Positions 1 through 8,804 of a stretch of 25,621 nucleotides of DNA are shown here, piece by piece. This DNA comes from an uncultured Pirellulaceae bacterium. GTDB taxonomy: Bacteria; Planctomycetota; Planctomycetia; Pirellulales; Pirellulaceae. Below the pieces are notes generated by a model. The model saw nothing but the letters and a program-made list of their open reading frames with translations, was not told where the DNA came from and did not search any database. The stretch lies in NCBI GenBank assembly GCA_934278005.1, contig CAKQWG010000025.1:1-25621 (forward strand), given 5' to 3'. Every line of letters starts with the position of its first letter. Positions within the stretch are counted from its first letter, which is position 1. The position numbers and the translations under genes are program-made.

Positions 1-1157
1 CCGAACTCGGAGCCAAAGACGACGATGGTGTCCTTGAGCATGTCGCGCTGCTTGAGGTCGGCGATCAAGGCTGCGGCGCCTTGGTCGACCTCCTTCACTG
101 TGCCAGCGATATGCTCCTTGATACTGCCGTGGTGATCCCAGTCGCGATGGTAGAGCTGAATGAACCGCACGCCGCGTTCGGCCAACCGGCGCGCCAGCAG
201 GCAGTTGGCGGCGAAGCTGCCGTCGCCACCGCGCGTCCCATACATGTCGAGCACATGCTGCGGTTCATCGCTGACGTCCATCAAGTCCGGCACGCTGGTC
301 TGCATTTTGAAAGCCATCTCATATTGGCTGATCCGCGCGGCGATCTCCGGATCGGCCGACATGCCGGCTTCGATTTCATTCATGCGGGCTACCGCATCGA
401 CGATGTCGCGCTGCTGCGCAGAACTCACTCCCGGTGGGCTACCGACGTAGAGTACTGGATCGCCCGTGCTGCGAAATTCGACGCCCTGAAAGCGACTGGG
501 CAGAAAACCCGAATGCCACTGGCGCGCAGCGATGGGTTGCTTCTGTCCAAAGTTTCCGGTCGAGACCATGACTACAAAGCCGGGCAGATTATCAGTCTCG
601 GCGCCCAACCCGTACTGGACCCACGATCCCATAGCGGGCCGACCGGCGATCTGCGTGCCGGTGTTCATCAGCGTGTGTGCCGGGTCGTGGTTGATCGCGT
701 CGGTGTGCATGGATCGAACAATGCATAATTCATCCGCGCTCTTACTCAAGTGCGGCCACAGCGAGCTCATCTCCTGTCCCGACTGGCCGTGCTTTTGAAA
801 CGCATACTGGGGTGCGAAACATTTTAGTTTTTGTCCCTGGAGCTGGGCGATCTGCTGACCTTTAGTAAACGACTCGGGCATCGCTTGCCCGTCGAGCTGC
901 CCCAGTTTGGGTTTGTAGTCAAAGGTATCCAAGTGGCTCATGCCGCCGGCCATGTATAGCCAGATGACGCGTTTGGCCTGAGCGGGAAAGTGCAGAGGAT
1001 GGATCACACCGGCCGAGCCCAATTGGTTTGCAGGAGCCAGTGCAGTCTCTGCAGAAAATGCCTGCGGGCCAGCCATTAAGCTGCCCAGTGCCATCGAGCC
1101 GAGGCTGATTCCGGCGCGCTCTAAAAAAGTCCGTCGGGCAATATGAGCTGGCAACAT
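1..1157 (-). CDS. DUF1501 family protein, Tat-exported (C-terminus outside window)
   Basis: The minus frame stays open from an ATG at 1157 to the window edge, giving 385 codons without a stop. An AAGGA ribosome site lies about 7 nt upstream. The N-terminus has a twin-arginine signal (ARRTFLERAG, residues 7-16) followed by a small-residue hydrophobic stretch, so a folded protein is probably exported by Tat. Family landmarks are visible: VIWLYMAGGMSHLDTFD near residue 60, MHTDAINHDPAHTLMNTG near 150, FIQLYHRDWDHHG near 350 and VVFGSEFG at the edge. DUF1501 is an alkaline-phosphatase/sulfatase-superfamily relative, very abundant in planctomycetes, with no firmly established substrate. It normally lies beside a PSCyt1-DUF1549-DUF1553 gene, as here, although 304 nt of repeats separate the two. 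Roughly the last 80-100 residues should lie beyond the window, judged from usual family length. The assignment is strong; the activity is unknown. Confidence 0.93.
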   Translation of the reverse strand, partial: MLPAHIARRTFLERAGISLGSMALGSLMAGPQAFSAETALAPANQLGSAGVIHPLHFPAQAKRVIWLYMAGGMSHLDTFDYKPKLGQLDGQAMPESFTKGQQIAQLQGQKLKCFAPQYAFQKHGQSGQEMSSLWPHLSKSADELCIVRSMHTDAINHDPAHTLMNTGTQIAGRPAMGSWVQYGLGAETDNLPGFVVMVSTGNFGQKQPIAARQWHSGFLPSRFQGVEFRSTGDPVLYVGSPPGVSSAQQRDIVDAVARMNEIEAGMSADPEIAARISQYEMAFKMQTSVPDLMDVSDEPQHVLDMYGTRGGDGSFAANCLLARRLAERGVRFIQLYHRDWDHHGSIKEHIAGTVKEVDQGAAALIADLKQRDMLKDTIVVFGSEF

Positions 1158-1211
1158 GGTTGGATTCCTTGTGACGCAGGGTGTTTCGCATCGTGCGGGA
1201 AATAAGTGTCG

Positions 1212-1287
1212 GATAGTCGCCGAACCGCTCCGCCGGTTCGCTGTATTACTGATAGTCGCCGAACCGCTCCGCCGGTTCGCTGTATTA
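1212..1287 (+). repeat. Hairpin array A: two tandem 39-nt copies, CGAACCG stem
   Basis: Two near-identical copies start at 1212 and 1251. Each has the 5' box ATAGTCGC, then a 7-bp stem CGAACCG/CGGTTCG around the loop CTCCGC, then CTGTATTA. They belong to the covarying hairpin family described in the findings. Orientation is plus, opposite to the flanking genes. Confidence 0.9.
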
Positions 1288-1291
1288 TTCC

Positions 1292-1444
1292 CGATCGACG
1301 GAGCGATCGTGCGACAATGGCGATCGACGGAGCGATCGTGCGACAATGGCGATCGACGGAGCGATCGTGGGACAATGGCCTCTCTATCGACGGAGCGATC
1401 GTGCGACAATGACCTCCCGATCGACGGAGCGATCGTGCGACAAA
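1292..1444 (-). repeat. Hairpin array B: five copies, CGATCG stem
   Basis: Five copies begin near 1293, 1322, 1351, 1385 and 1419 (spacing 29, 29, 34, 34). On the minus strand each reads TGTCGC, A, then CGATCG-CTCCGT-CGATCG. This aligns with the other hairpin arrays (TAGTCGC box, 7-nt arm, CTCCGC loop) but has a different stem. The copy nearest the upstream gene begins about 20 nt after its stop codon and is in the same orientation. Confidence 0.88.
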
Positions 1445-1461
1445 AATTTCCAGCACGATGT

Positions 1462-4400
1462 TTAATTGCGAGTAATCGTTTCGTGCAAGTTGAGCAGCGT
1501 GCGAGCGACGTTGGTCCAGGCCGCGAGCTCCGTGACATTCAGTGGTGCGCCATCGAGCTGATCGGGGAGTGGCAGTTCGCCGACGTCGAGCAGTTGTTGG
1601 GCGGTGTCGGGCAGAGCGGCAAATTCAGCGCGGTGTTTTTCAAGCAGAGCGTTTAAGACGGGCAGCTCGGCAGGTCGCGGCGAGCGAGCTAGCACCGTGT
1701 GCAGCATCCACTCGATGCGGGCTGGATCGTCGTCCGCGGCGATCAATGTGCGCAGAGCGAGCGCTCTGGCGGCCTCCACATAGCTGGGGTCATTGAGCAA
1801 AACCAGGGCTTGCAGCGGCGTGTTGGAACGCGGCCGGTCGGCCGTGCACTCCTCGCGGCTGGGGGCATCAAATGCCAACAGCGATGGATGCAAGTATTGC
1901 CGCTGCCAGTGCGTGTATAGGCCGCGGCGATATAGAGCTTGGCCATGATCGCTGTGCCACTCGCGCGGTGGAAAATTCAAGTACGCCCAGTATCCGGCGG
2001 GTTGATAGGGCTTCACGCTTTGGCCTCCCACACTGTCGACCAACAGCCCACCACTGGCCAACAGTGTGTCGCGGACTACCTCTGCATCCACTCGCCAGCG
2101 GCCCTGATGCGACAGCAGCCGGTTGTAGGGATCGGCCGCCTGAATCTCTGGTGAAGCCAATGAGGCCTGTCGATAGGCTTGGGACATCACAATCAACTTG
2201 ACGATATGCTTCACGTCCCAGCCCGAGCTGCGGAATTCGTCGGCTAACCAATCCAGCAGCAGTGGATGGCTGGGCCACTCGCCCTGCGCACCTAGGTCGT
2301 CCAGCTTGGCGGACAGGCCACTACCGAAGAACTGCTTCCACAGTCGGTTGACGGTGACGCGGGCGGTCAGCGGATTCTCCGGCGACACGACCCAGCGAGC
2401 TAGATCCATGCGGTTCAAGCGGCGTTCGGCTGCATCTGTCGTTGTCGCTGTTGTTGTCGCTGCATCTGGATCTGCAACTGGATCTGCATCTGCATCCGAT
2501 TCGCTGCTCGCCTCGGCCGCAGCGTTCACAGCGGAACCGGCCAGCGCCGCGGCAATGCCGGGATAGACCTGCGGCCCGCTGTCATCCATCCAATTGCCGC
2601 GCGCCAGCACGCGGACCACGCGCGGTTCAACCGTCTGCGTGACGAGCATGGTCGGGATGGTCTGCGCGAATTGCTCACGCGACGCTTCCAATTGCTTGAG
2701 CTGTTCGCGGGCCGGAGCCAGCGCGGGGGCGATCGAGCGGTAGTACTCAGCTAGTTGTTCCGCTTGCTCGGCGGTACGTTGATCAGCGGCGAGTTTGAGA
2801 AATGGGGCCAGTTCCGTGGGCAGCAGTTGCTGTGCATTGACAGGCAGTGGAGCGCTGGTGGCTTGGATCCCGAAATGTCCCAGCGTATGCCGCGGGTTAT
2901 CGAGCTGCTGTTTCAATACGATGCGTAGACGGTGAGAGGCTCCCGCGTTTTCAGTCGCAACCAGTTCGGAGCCGGGCGCGAGCTCAAACACGGCTGAGTT
3001 CGCCTGGCCGACTTGCTCCATGATAGCCCAGCCCCAGGTTGCGCCGCGAGTATCGCCGTCGATGGCCGAGGCCGCGCTCCATCTCTTGTCGGGATGCTTA
3101 CCTGCGGCCCCGGTTTGTTCGTAGGTTGCAGAGGCATTTTGCAAAGCGATTGGCTGTACACTGTCGCCTTCGACCAAGCTCATTTCGAATTCCGACAAAA
3201 CAAAATTGCCGTTGCCCGCGCGGCCTGGTCCGTTGTGCGGCAACGATTCGTGTGGCAGTGCGTCGATGCGTATGGCTGTGATGCCCTGTGGCCAAGTGTC
3301 GAAGGTGAGCGTGTATGTGTCGTTGGCCGGAGATTCGCCGCTGGCCAAGATCGATCCGTCGGCTAGCTGTGTGAGCGTCGAGCCGGCTGTGGTCTGCATA
3401 TGCGCCGGCGTGAGCGGCTGCCAGGTTGCTGTCTGCTCTGCCTCCCAAGCGACCTGCTCGGCAGGCAACTCAGGGGTGGTTCGGTGGAGTACGTCTCGCT
3501 GCGCAGCGATGTCGGCATCGAGCTGATCCAGGTGCTGTTGCTGCGATGCGTTGGGGACTGAGATTTTAGGCCCCCAGTCGATGCCACTGTACAGCCCACG
3601 CTCTTCAATATCGGCGAAGAAGGCAGCGAACTGATAGAACTCTTTAGCCGAGAATGGGTCGTATTTGTGATCGTGGCATTCGCAGCATCCGAGCGTTACG
3701 CCCAACCAAGTTCCGCCCAAGTTCCGTACGCGCTCGGCCATGTATTTCGCCAGGTACTCTTTGGGCTGCACGCCCCCTTCGGCACTCATCATGCCTAAGC
3801 GGTTATAACCGGCTGCGATCATTTGTTCACTCGTAGGAGCGGGCAATAGATCGCCCGCCAATTGCTCGATAGTGAACTGATCGAAGGGCATGTTGTCGTT
3901 GAAGGCCGCGATGACGTAGTCGCGAAACGGGGAAACGCTGACGGGCTGATCTCCGTGATATCCGACGCTGTCGGCATAGCGCACTAGATCCAGCCACCAC
4001 ATGGCCATGCGTTCGCCGAAATGAGCAGAAGCCAGGAGCTCGTCGACCAGTTGCTCATAGGCCAACGGGTCATTGGACTGCGCGAATCGTTCGACCGCTG
4101 CGGCTGAGGCTGGCAGTCCCAGCAAGTCAAAATGCAGGCGTCGGGCCAGCGTCCGGCGATCGGCTGTGGGCGAGAGAGTTAGACCATGATTGATAAGTTG
4201 AGCAGTGACAAATGCGTCAACAGGATTAGCAGGCGTTGTCCCAACAGCGTGCGGTTGCGGGCTGAGGCGAGGTAGAAGCGGACGACGGATGGGTTGGAAC
4301 GACCAGTGCCCCTGCCAAGGTGCTCCCTGTGCCACCCACTGCTGCAAGATGTCGATTTGCTCGGGCGACAGATCCTTTCCGAATTCTGCCGGTGGCATCC

Positions 4401-4680
4401 GCTCGTCGACGTCATCGCTAGTGATGCGTTGGACTAAGGGACTAGCGGCCGCGTCGCCGCGGACTACCGGTGCGGCATCGCTGGCGAACAAGCCATGTTC
4501 GGTGTCCAGCCGCATATCGGCTTCACGCGTGGCTGGATCGGGTCCGTGGCAAGCGAAACAGTGGTCCGAGAGAATCGGACGGATGTCGCGATTGAATTCT
4601 AACGGGCGGGGTTGTGCTGACCAGCACAGCGTTGCATTCAAACAGAAACAAATACAAGCGACTCGGCACAGTGTCGGCAT
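1462..4680 (-). CDS. PSCyt1-DUF1549-DUF1553 secreted cytochrome-like protein
   Basis: The product is 1072 aa. A short Sec-type signal (residues 1-22) is followed by a planctomycete cytochrome domain with haem motif C41-x-x-C44-H45. DUF1549 spans about 153-360 and has a second CXXCH, CCECH at 332-336, followed by DHKYDP. A middle region around 480-620 contains NGNFVLSEFE, a discoidin-like stretch common in this family. DUF1553 spans about 755-1020, beginning near NRMDLARWVVSPENPLTARV. Family knowledge points to periplasmic or paryphoplasmic electron transfer linked to breakdown of complex carbohydrates; the exact reaction is not known. It is probably cotranscribed with the downstream DUF1501 gene. 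An Asp/Ala/Thr-rich low-complexity insert precedes DUF1553. No strong Shine-Dalgarno was found before the ATG. The family call is secure. Confidence 0.95.
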   Translation of the reverse strand: MPTLCRVACICFCLNATLCWSAQPRPLEFNRDIRPILSDHCFACHGPDPATREADMRLDTEHGLFASDAAPVVRGDAAASPLVQRITSDDVDERMPPAEFGKDLSPEQIDILQQWVAQGAPWQGHWSFQPIRRPLLPRLSPQPHAVGTTPANPVDAFVTAQLINHGLTLSPTADRRTLARRLHFDLLGLPASAAAVERFAQSNDPLAYEQLVDELLASAHFGERMAMWWLDLVRYADSVGYHGDQPVSVSPFRDYVIAAFNDNMPFDQFTIEQLAGDLLPAPTSEQMIAAGYNRLGMMSAEGGVQPKEYLAKYMAERVRNLGGTWLGVTLGCCECHDHKYDPFSAKEFYQFAAFFADIEERGLYSGIDWGPKISVPNASQQQHLDQLDADIAAQRDVLHRTTPELPAEQVAWEAEQTATWQPLTPAHMQTTAGSTLTQLADGSILASGESPANDTYTLTFDTWPQGITAIRIDALPHESLPHNGPGRAGNGNFVLSEFEMSLVEGDSVQPIALQNASATYEQTGAAGKHPDKRWSAASAIDGDTRGATWGWAIMEQVGQANSAVFELAPGSELVATENAGASHRLRIVLKQQLDNPRHTLGHFGIQATSAPLPVNAQQLLPTELAPFLKLAADQRTAEQAEQLAEYYRSIAPALAPAREQLKQLEASREQFAQTIPTMLVTQTVEPRVVRVLARGNWMDDSGPQVYPGIAAALAGSAVNAAAEASSESDADADPVADPDAATTTATTTDAAERRLNRMDLARWVVSPENPLTARVTVNRLWKQFFGSGLSAKLDDLGAQGEWPSHPLLLDWLADEFRSSGWDVKHIVKLIVMSQAYRQASLASPEIQAADPYNRLLSHQGRWRVDAEVVRDTLLASGGLLVDSVGGQSVKPYQPAGYWAYLNFPPREWHSDHGQALYRRGLYTHWQRQYLHPSLLAFDAPSREECTADRPRSNTPLQALVLLNDPSYVEAARALALRTLIAADDDPARIEWMLHTVLARSPRPAELPVLNALLEKHRAEFAALPDTAQQLLDVGELPLPDQLDGAPLNVTELAAWTNVARTLLNLHETITRN
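2425..2515 (-). repeat. In-frame low-complexity repeat inside the DUF1553 gene
   Basis: Short degenerate units based on GCATCT and GTTGTC repeat here. They encode an insert rich in Asp, Ala, Ser and Thr (SESDADADPVADPDAA, then TTTATTTDAA). It sits between the central domain and DUF1553 and looks like a flexible linker grown by slippage. Confidence 0.65.
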
Positions 4681-4890
4681 CGTAGGTGGGTTTCGGCAGA
4701 GGCAGGAAAGTTCCGAAGGCAGACTCTCAGGCTAAGTTCCAGCTCTCGCGCTGGCTGAGCGCACGTGTGAGCTTAACAAGTGTGTGGCTGCGGAATCTCC
4801 CGAGAACGGTTGATTCAAAATTCGATTCAGGCGTTGATCTATTGTAACAACACTAGTTGCCGGTATTGTGCAATGGATGTTAGGGCAAGC

Positions 4891-4940
4891 TAGCCCCTCA
4901 CCCCCAGCCCCTCTCCCCGAGTACAGGGCGAGGGGAGCTA
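4891..4940 (-). repeat. Dispersed-type C-rich hairpin repeat downstream of purD
   Basis: A 50-nt block runs from TAGCCCCTCACCCCC to GAGGGGAGCTA. It contains a hairpin at 4908-4935 whose arms (CCCCTCTCCC and GGGCGAGGGG) form a 10-bp stem with one mismatch. It starts 33 nt past the purD stop codon and could act as a 3' structure or terminator, though there is no clear U-tract. I recall very similar blocks between genes in many unrelated bacteria; that is memory, not a search. Confidence 0.7.
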
Positions 4941-4973
4941 AAGACATGCGGTAATTGCATTTTGGAAATAGAA

Positions 4974-6296
4974 CTACTGCGCAGCCTGCTCCTGCTGGGC
5001 CATGAACTCCAAGGCTTTATCGCTGATGTCCTTGCGGCACCAGGAGCCCGACCAACGCACCTTCTGCACGGCTTTGTAGGCGTTGAGTTTGGCAAGCGAG
5101 ATTGAATCGCCCAGCGCGGTGACGCCGAGCACGCGGCCGCCATCGGTGAGCACGGTCTCGCCTTCGAGTCGAGTTCCGGCGTGAAAAACTTTCACGTCGG
5201 GCATCTCGTCGGCCGCATCGATGCCGATGATGGGTTGTCCTACGCTGTAGTCACCCGGATAGCCCTGGCTGGCCATGACTACGCAGATCGCCGGCCGCGG
5301 ATCCCACACGGGCATTGGAATTTGATCGAGCGTCTGGTCCACGACCGCTTCTAGGATGTCCACCAGGTCGCTCTTTAGCCGCATCAGCAGCGGCTGAATT
5401 TCCGGGTCGCCGAAGCGGCAGTTGAACTCGAGGACCTTGGGACCCGCTTGCGGGGTGAGCATCAGGCCGGCGTAGAGTACGCCGCGAAACGGTTTGCGAT
5501 TGCGTTTCATAGTGTGGATGGTGGGGACCAGCACATGTTCCTCGATCCAGGCCATGAGTGCATCGTCGACCATAGGGGTTGGGCAATAAGCGCCCATGCC
5601 GCCAGTATTGGGGCCCGTGTCGCCGTCGAAGGCTGGCTTGTGGTCTTGCGCAGGGGGTAGCGGCAGGATGGTGCGGCCATCGGTAATGGCAAGCACACTA
5701 GCCTCCTGACCATCCAGTCGCTCTTCGATGATCATCTGCGCGCCGGCTGCGCCGAATTCCTTGTTGCGCGAGATGCGGTCGATAGCGTCCAGCGCATCGT
5801 TGCGTCGCTTGCAGACGATGACGCCCTTACCGGCGGCCAAGCCATCGGCTTTAACGACCACCGGGCAGCGATCGCGTTCGCCGGGAAAGCGGCCTTTGAT
5901 GAATCGCATGGCATCATCCGGCTCGCGAAAGACTTGGAAGTCGGCTGTCGGCACATCGGCTTGTCGCAGCAGGTTCTTGCAAAAGGCTTTGCTGCTCTCC
6001 AATTGTGCGGCAGCTTGGCTCGGCCCAAAGATCCGCAGCTTCTCGGATTCGAAGGCGTCGACGACTCCAAAGGACAACGGAACTTCCGGGCCGACTACCG
6101 TCAGATCGATCTTTTCGGCCTTGGCGAATTTGACCAATCCGGCGATGTCCTCAGCGGCGATGGGTACGTTGACGGCCTCGCGAGCTGTCCCGGCGTTGCC
6201 CGGAGCCACGAAGATGTCCTTGACCCTGGGGCTTTGTTTGATTTTCCAAGCCAGCGCATGCTCGCGACCGCCATTGCCTATAATCAGTATCTTCAT
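4974..6296 (-). CDS. purD: Phosphoribosylamine-glycine ligase (GARS)
   Basis: The product is 440 aa from ATG 6296. It catalyses ATP-dependent joining of glycine to 5-phosphoribosylamine, the second step of de novo purine synthesis, in the cytosol. The N-terminal nucleotide-binding motif MKILIIGNGGREHALAWK is exact for the family. ATP-grasp landmarks follow: VVVKADGLAAGKGVIV near 150-165, GPNTGGMGAY near 228 and EFNCRFGDPE near 287-296. Length is close to the usual value of about 430. An in-frame GTG two codons upstream (6302) could also start; neither start has a good ribosome site, and ATG is preferred because homologues begin MKxLxIGxGGREHA. No other purine genes are adjacent. The flanking oxidoreductase is divergent, so the gene is probably transcribed alone. 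Confidence 0.97.
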   Translation of the reverse strand: MKILIIGNGGREHALAWKIKQSPRVKDIFVAPGNAGTAREAVNVPIAAEDIAGLVKFAKAEKIDLTVVGPEVPLSFGVVDAFESEKLRIFGPSQAAAQLESSKAFCKNLLRQADVPTADFQVFREPDDAMRFIKGRFPGERDRCPVVVKADGLAAGKGVIVCKRRNDALDAIDRISRNKEFGAAGAQMIIEERLDGQEASVLAITDGRTILPLPPAQDHKPAFDGDTGPNTGGMGAYCPTPMVDDALMAWIEEHVLVPTIHTMKRNRKPFRGVLYAGLMLTPQAGPKVLEFNCRFGDPEIQPLLMRLKSDLVDILEAVVDQTLDQIPMPVWDPRPAICVVMASQGYPGDYSVGQPIIGIDAADEMPDVKVFHAGTRLEGETVLTDGGRVLGVTALGDSISLAKLNAYKAVQKVRWSGSWCRKDISDKALEFMAQQEQAAQ

Positions 6297-6418
6297 TGCC
6301 ACGTTGCTCTGCGGGACTAGGGGGATTGCGGATTCTTCGACGCCCGCGATTGTAGATGCAATGCACAGAATCCGAAACCACTAAATGCCGCGACGTGCCT
6401 GCCAGGCCGCTAGTGTAA

Positions 6419-6468
6419 AACGCTGGTCCCAAGCGTGTGTGTTCATGTAGAACGTTTGTCCCAAGCGT
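6419..6468 (+). repeat. Two direct copies of a 17-nt imperfect palindrome
   Basis: AACGCTGGTCCCAAGCG at 6419-6435 and AACGTTTGTCCCAAGCG at 6451-6467 repeat with 32-nt spacing, between divergent purD and the oxidoreductase. Each is an imperfect inverted repeat (AACGYTT / AAGCGTT around GTCCC). It could be an operator pair or another dispersed repeat; the sequence alone does not decide. Confidence 0.55.
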
Positions 6469-6506
6469 TTTGCAAAAATCGAACTATGCCCAGGATAGGA
6501 GCAGAG

Positions 6507-8690
6507 ATGCGAAAAGTAAAAAACGGGGGTGGCTGGGCCGCAATTGGTTACACCTTTAAGAAGGCTCGCGAGGCGGGGGGCACGTGGAAGCTGTTTAAGG
6601 CTCTGCGCAGCAAAAACGCTTGCAAGACGTGCGCGCTGGGCATGGGTGGGCAAAAAGGGGGGATGGTCAACGAGCGCGGGTCGTTCCCCGAGGTGTGCAA
6701 GAAGTCGATCCAGGCCATGACCTCCGACATGCAGCCGGCCATCACGGCCGACTTCTGGTCGCGACACAGTGTGGCGGAGTTGCAGCAGTGGTCCCCCAGG
6801 CAATTGGAAACCTCAGGCCGTTTGATTCAGCCCGTGCTGTACTCGCGCGGGGCCAAGCACTTTAAGACCATCCCCTGGAGCGAAGCTTTTGAGCGCATCG
6901 GCGCCAAATTTAAACAGCTCGAACCCGACCAGACGTTCTGGTACTTCAGTGGTCGCAGCAGCAACGAGGCCGGTTTTCTGCTGCAGTTGGCAGCTCGCCT
7001 GTACGGCACCAACAACGTCAACAACTGCAGCTTTTATTGCCACCAGGCCAGCGGCGTAGGGCTCAGTCAGTCACTGGGTACGAGCACCGCCACGGTAACA
7101 CTCGACGACTTGGAGGCGAGCGATCTGGCCATGATCATCGGTGGCAATCCGGCCAGCAATCACCCGCGGCTGATGACGTCGCTGACACATCTGCGGCGTC
7201 GCGGCGGCAAGGTGATCGTGATCAATCCGGTTCGCGAATTGGGGATGGTCAAATTCCGCGTCCCCAGCGATTGGCGGAGCATGTTGTTCGGCGCCAATAT
7301 CGCCACGCATTTTTATCAGCCTCACATCGGCGGAGACCTCGCACTGCTCAGCGGTGTGGCGAAGGCGGTCGTCGAACTATCGGCGCACGATACGAGTTTT
7401 TTGCAACAGTACTGCCGTGACGCCGATGGCTATGTGGACTGGCTGGCACAACTAGATTGGCACGAGCTGCAGGCCAAGAGCGGCCTTAGCCAAACCGAGA
7501 TGCGCGAGATTGCGGAGCTGTACGCGCAGTCCACTTCCGCTATTTTCGGTTGGACGATGGGCATCACGCACCACGTGCACGGAGTGGAGAACGTCAACGC
7601 CATTGCTAACCTAGCCCTGCTGCGCGGCATGGTCGGCAAGCCTGGTGCGGGCATGATGCCCATTCGCGGGCACTCCAATGTGCAGGGCATTGGTTCGGTG
7701 GGCGTGACTCCGAAACTCAAGGATGCGATCTTCGATGGCTTGCAGCAGCACTTCGGCGTGAGGCTGCCCACGACAGTGGGGCTGGACACGATGGCCTGCA
7801 TGGAAGCCGCTCAAGCCGGGCAAGTCAAAGCGGCGGTGTGCTTGGGAGGCAACTTGTTCGGCTCCAATCCCGACGCTAACTACGCTCGCGACGCACTAAA
7901 CAAATTGGAGATGTTGGTCACGCTCAGTACTACGTTGAACACTGGTCATGTCCATGCGCTGGCCGACCAGACGCTGATTTTGCCCGTGCTGGCGCGCGAT
8001 GAAGAGTCGCAGCCGACCACGCAAGAATCGATGTTCAACTATGTGCGGATGAGCGACGGTGGACCAGCTCGGCTGCCCGGTCCACGCAGCGAAATTCAAG
8101 TCATCGCTGAACTGGGGCGGCGCTTGGTAGGCGACTCCGACGTGTTGCAGTGGGCGGAGATGGAGCAGGGGAGCACCATTCGACACTGGATCTCCAAGGT
8201 GGTGCCCGGTTACGCGGCGATCGACCAGATCGACAAGACCAAGCAGGAGTTTTTGATCGAGGGACGCGCTTACCACACTCCGCGTTTCAATACTGTCGAT
8301 GGCAAAGCCGTTCTGCGCCAGTACGCGCTGCCCGAACTGGTTGGCGGTCAAGAAAATCAGTTGCGGCTGATGACGGTCCGCAGCGAGGGTCAGTTCAACA
8401 CGGTGGTCTACGAGGAGCAGGATCTGTATCGCGGGCAGGAACGCCGCGATTTAGTGTTGATGCATCCCGACGATATTCAGCGGTTGGGCTTACAGCCCGA
8501 CCAAGCCGTAACTGTGCGCAGCGAAGTGGGGCAGCTCTCGGGCTATCTGGCTCGCGCCTACGATGCGATCAAGCCGGGCAATGCGCTGATGTATTATCCC
8601 GAAGCCAATGTGCTCGTCCCTCGCACACTCGACCCGCAGTCCCGTACACCGGCCTTCAAAGCCGTCGTCGTCACCGTCGTGCCGGCGTAA
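6507..8690 (+). CDS. FdhF/YdeP-like molybdopterin oxidoreductase alpha subunit
   Basis: The product is 727 aa. It matches the formate-dehydrogenase-like clade that includes E. coli YdeP (TIGR01701 type, about 760 aa). Three N-terminal cysteines (C39-x-x-C42 and C64) sit where formate dehydrogenases have their Fe-S ligands. The segment NCSFYCHQASGVGL places C178-H179 at the SeCys-His position of FdhF, so Cys rather than selenocysteine is the likely Mo ligand. IIGGNPASNHPRL and VIVINPVRE are typical cofactor-binding segments. A molydopterin-binding domain occupies roughly 610-727. No signal peptide is visible, so it is probably cytosolic. The ATG at 6507 is chosen because GGAG lies 5 nt upstream; a GTG at 6435 and an ATG at 6486 are in frame but weaker. 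No fdhD or electron-transfer subunit is adjacent. The substrate is unknown; formate is one possibility. Confidence 0.93.
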   Translation: MRKVKNGGGWAAIGYTFKKAREAGGTWKLFKALRSKNACKTCALGMGGQKGGMVNERGSFPEVCKKSIQAMTSDMQPAITADFWSRHSVAELQQWSPRQLETSGRLIQPVLYSRGAKHFKTIPWSEAFERIGAKFKQLEPDQTFWYFSGRSSNEAGFLLQLAARLYGTNNVNNCSFYCHQASGVGLSQSLGTSTATVTLDDLEASDLAMIIGGNPASNHPRLMTSLTHLRRRGGKVIVINPVRELGMVKFRVPSDWRSMLFGANIATHFYQPHIGGDLALLSGVAKAVVELSAHDTSFLQQYCRDADGYVDWLAQLDWHELQAKSGLSQTEMREIAELYAQSTSAIFGWTMGITHHVHGVENVNAIANLALLRGMVGKPGAGMMPIRGHSNVQGIGSVGVTPKLKDAIFDGLQQHFGVRLPTTVGLDTMACMEAAQAGQVKAAVCLGGNLFGSNPDANYARDALNKLEMLVTLSTTLNTGHVHALADQTLILPVLARDEESQPTTQESMFNYVRMSDGGPARLPGPRSEIQVIAELGRRLVGDSDVLQWAEMEQGSTIRHWISKVVPGYAAIDQIDKTKQEFLIEGRAYHTPRFNTVDGKAVLRQYALPELVGGQENQLRLMTVRSEGQFNTVVYEEQDLYRGQERRDLVLMHPDDIQRLGLQPDQAVTVRSEVGQLSGYLARAYDAIKPGNALMYYPEANVLVPRTLDPQSRTPAFKAVVVTVVPA

Positions 8691-8748
8691 AGTGTGGCCC
8701 GACGCTCCGCGTCGGTCTCCCCTCCACCCACTTTCATCCAGCATTCCC

Positions 8749-8788
8749 AGTGTGGCCCAGTGTGGCCCAGTGTGGCCCAGTGTGGCCC
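8749..8788 (+). repeat. Tandem decamer TGTGGCCCAG, four units
   Basis: TGTGGCCCAG repeats at 8751, 8761 and 8771, and again at 8781, where the last unit runs into the second hairpin copy of array C. The decamer looks like repeated duplication of the 5' flank of that hairpin. Confidence 0.85.
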
Positions 8789-8804
8789 GACGCTCCGCGT
8801 CGGT

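Larger units (their letters stand above)
1158..1461. other. Intercistronic gap filled by two hairpin arrays
   Basis: This 304-nt gap lies between the PSCyt1-DUF1549-DUF1553 gene and the DUF1501 gene, both on the minus strand. Arrays A and B fill most of it. No credible gene is present: the open frames here are translations of the repeats. In relatives these two genes usually lie close together (family knowledge), so the repeats may have been inserted into an operon. Confidence 0.7.

Noticed and set aside
7035..7045. Selenocysteine codon in the molybdoenzyme
   Set aside because: The aligned position is a normal Cys codon (TGC) and the frame has no internal TGA.
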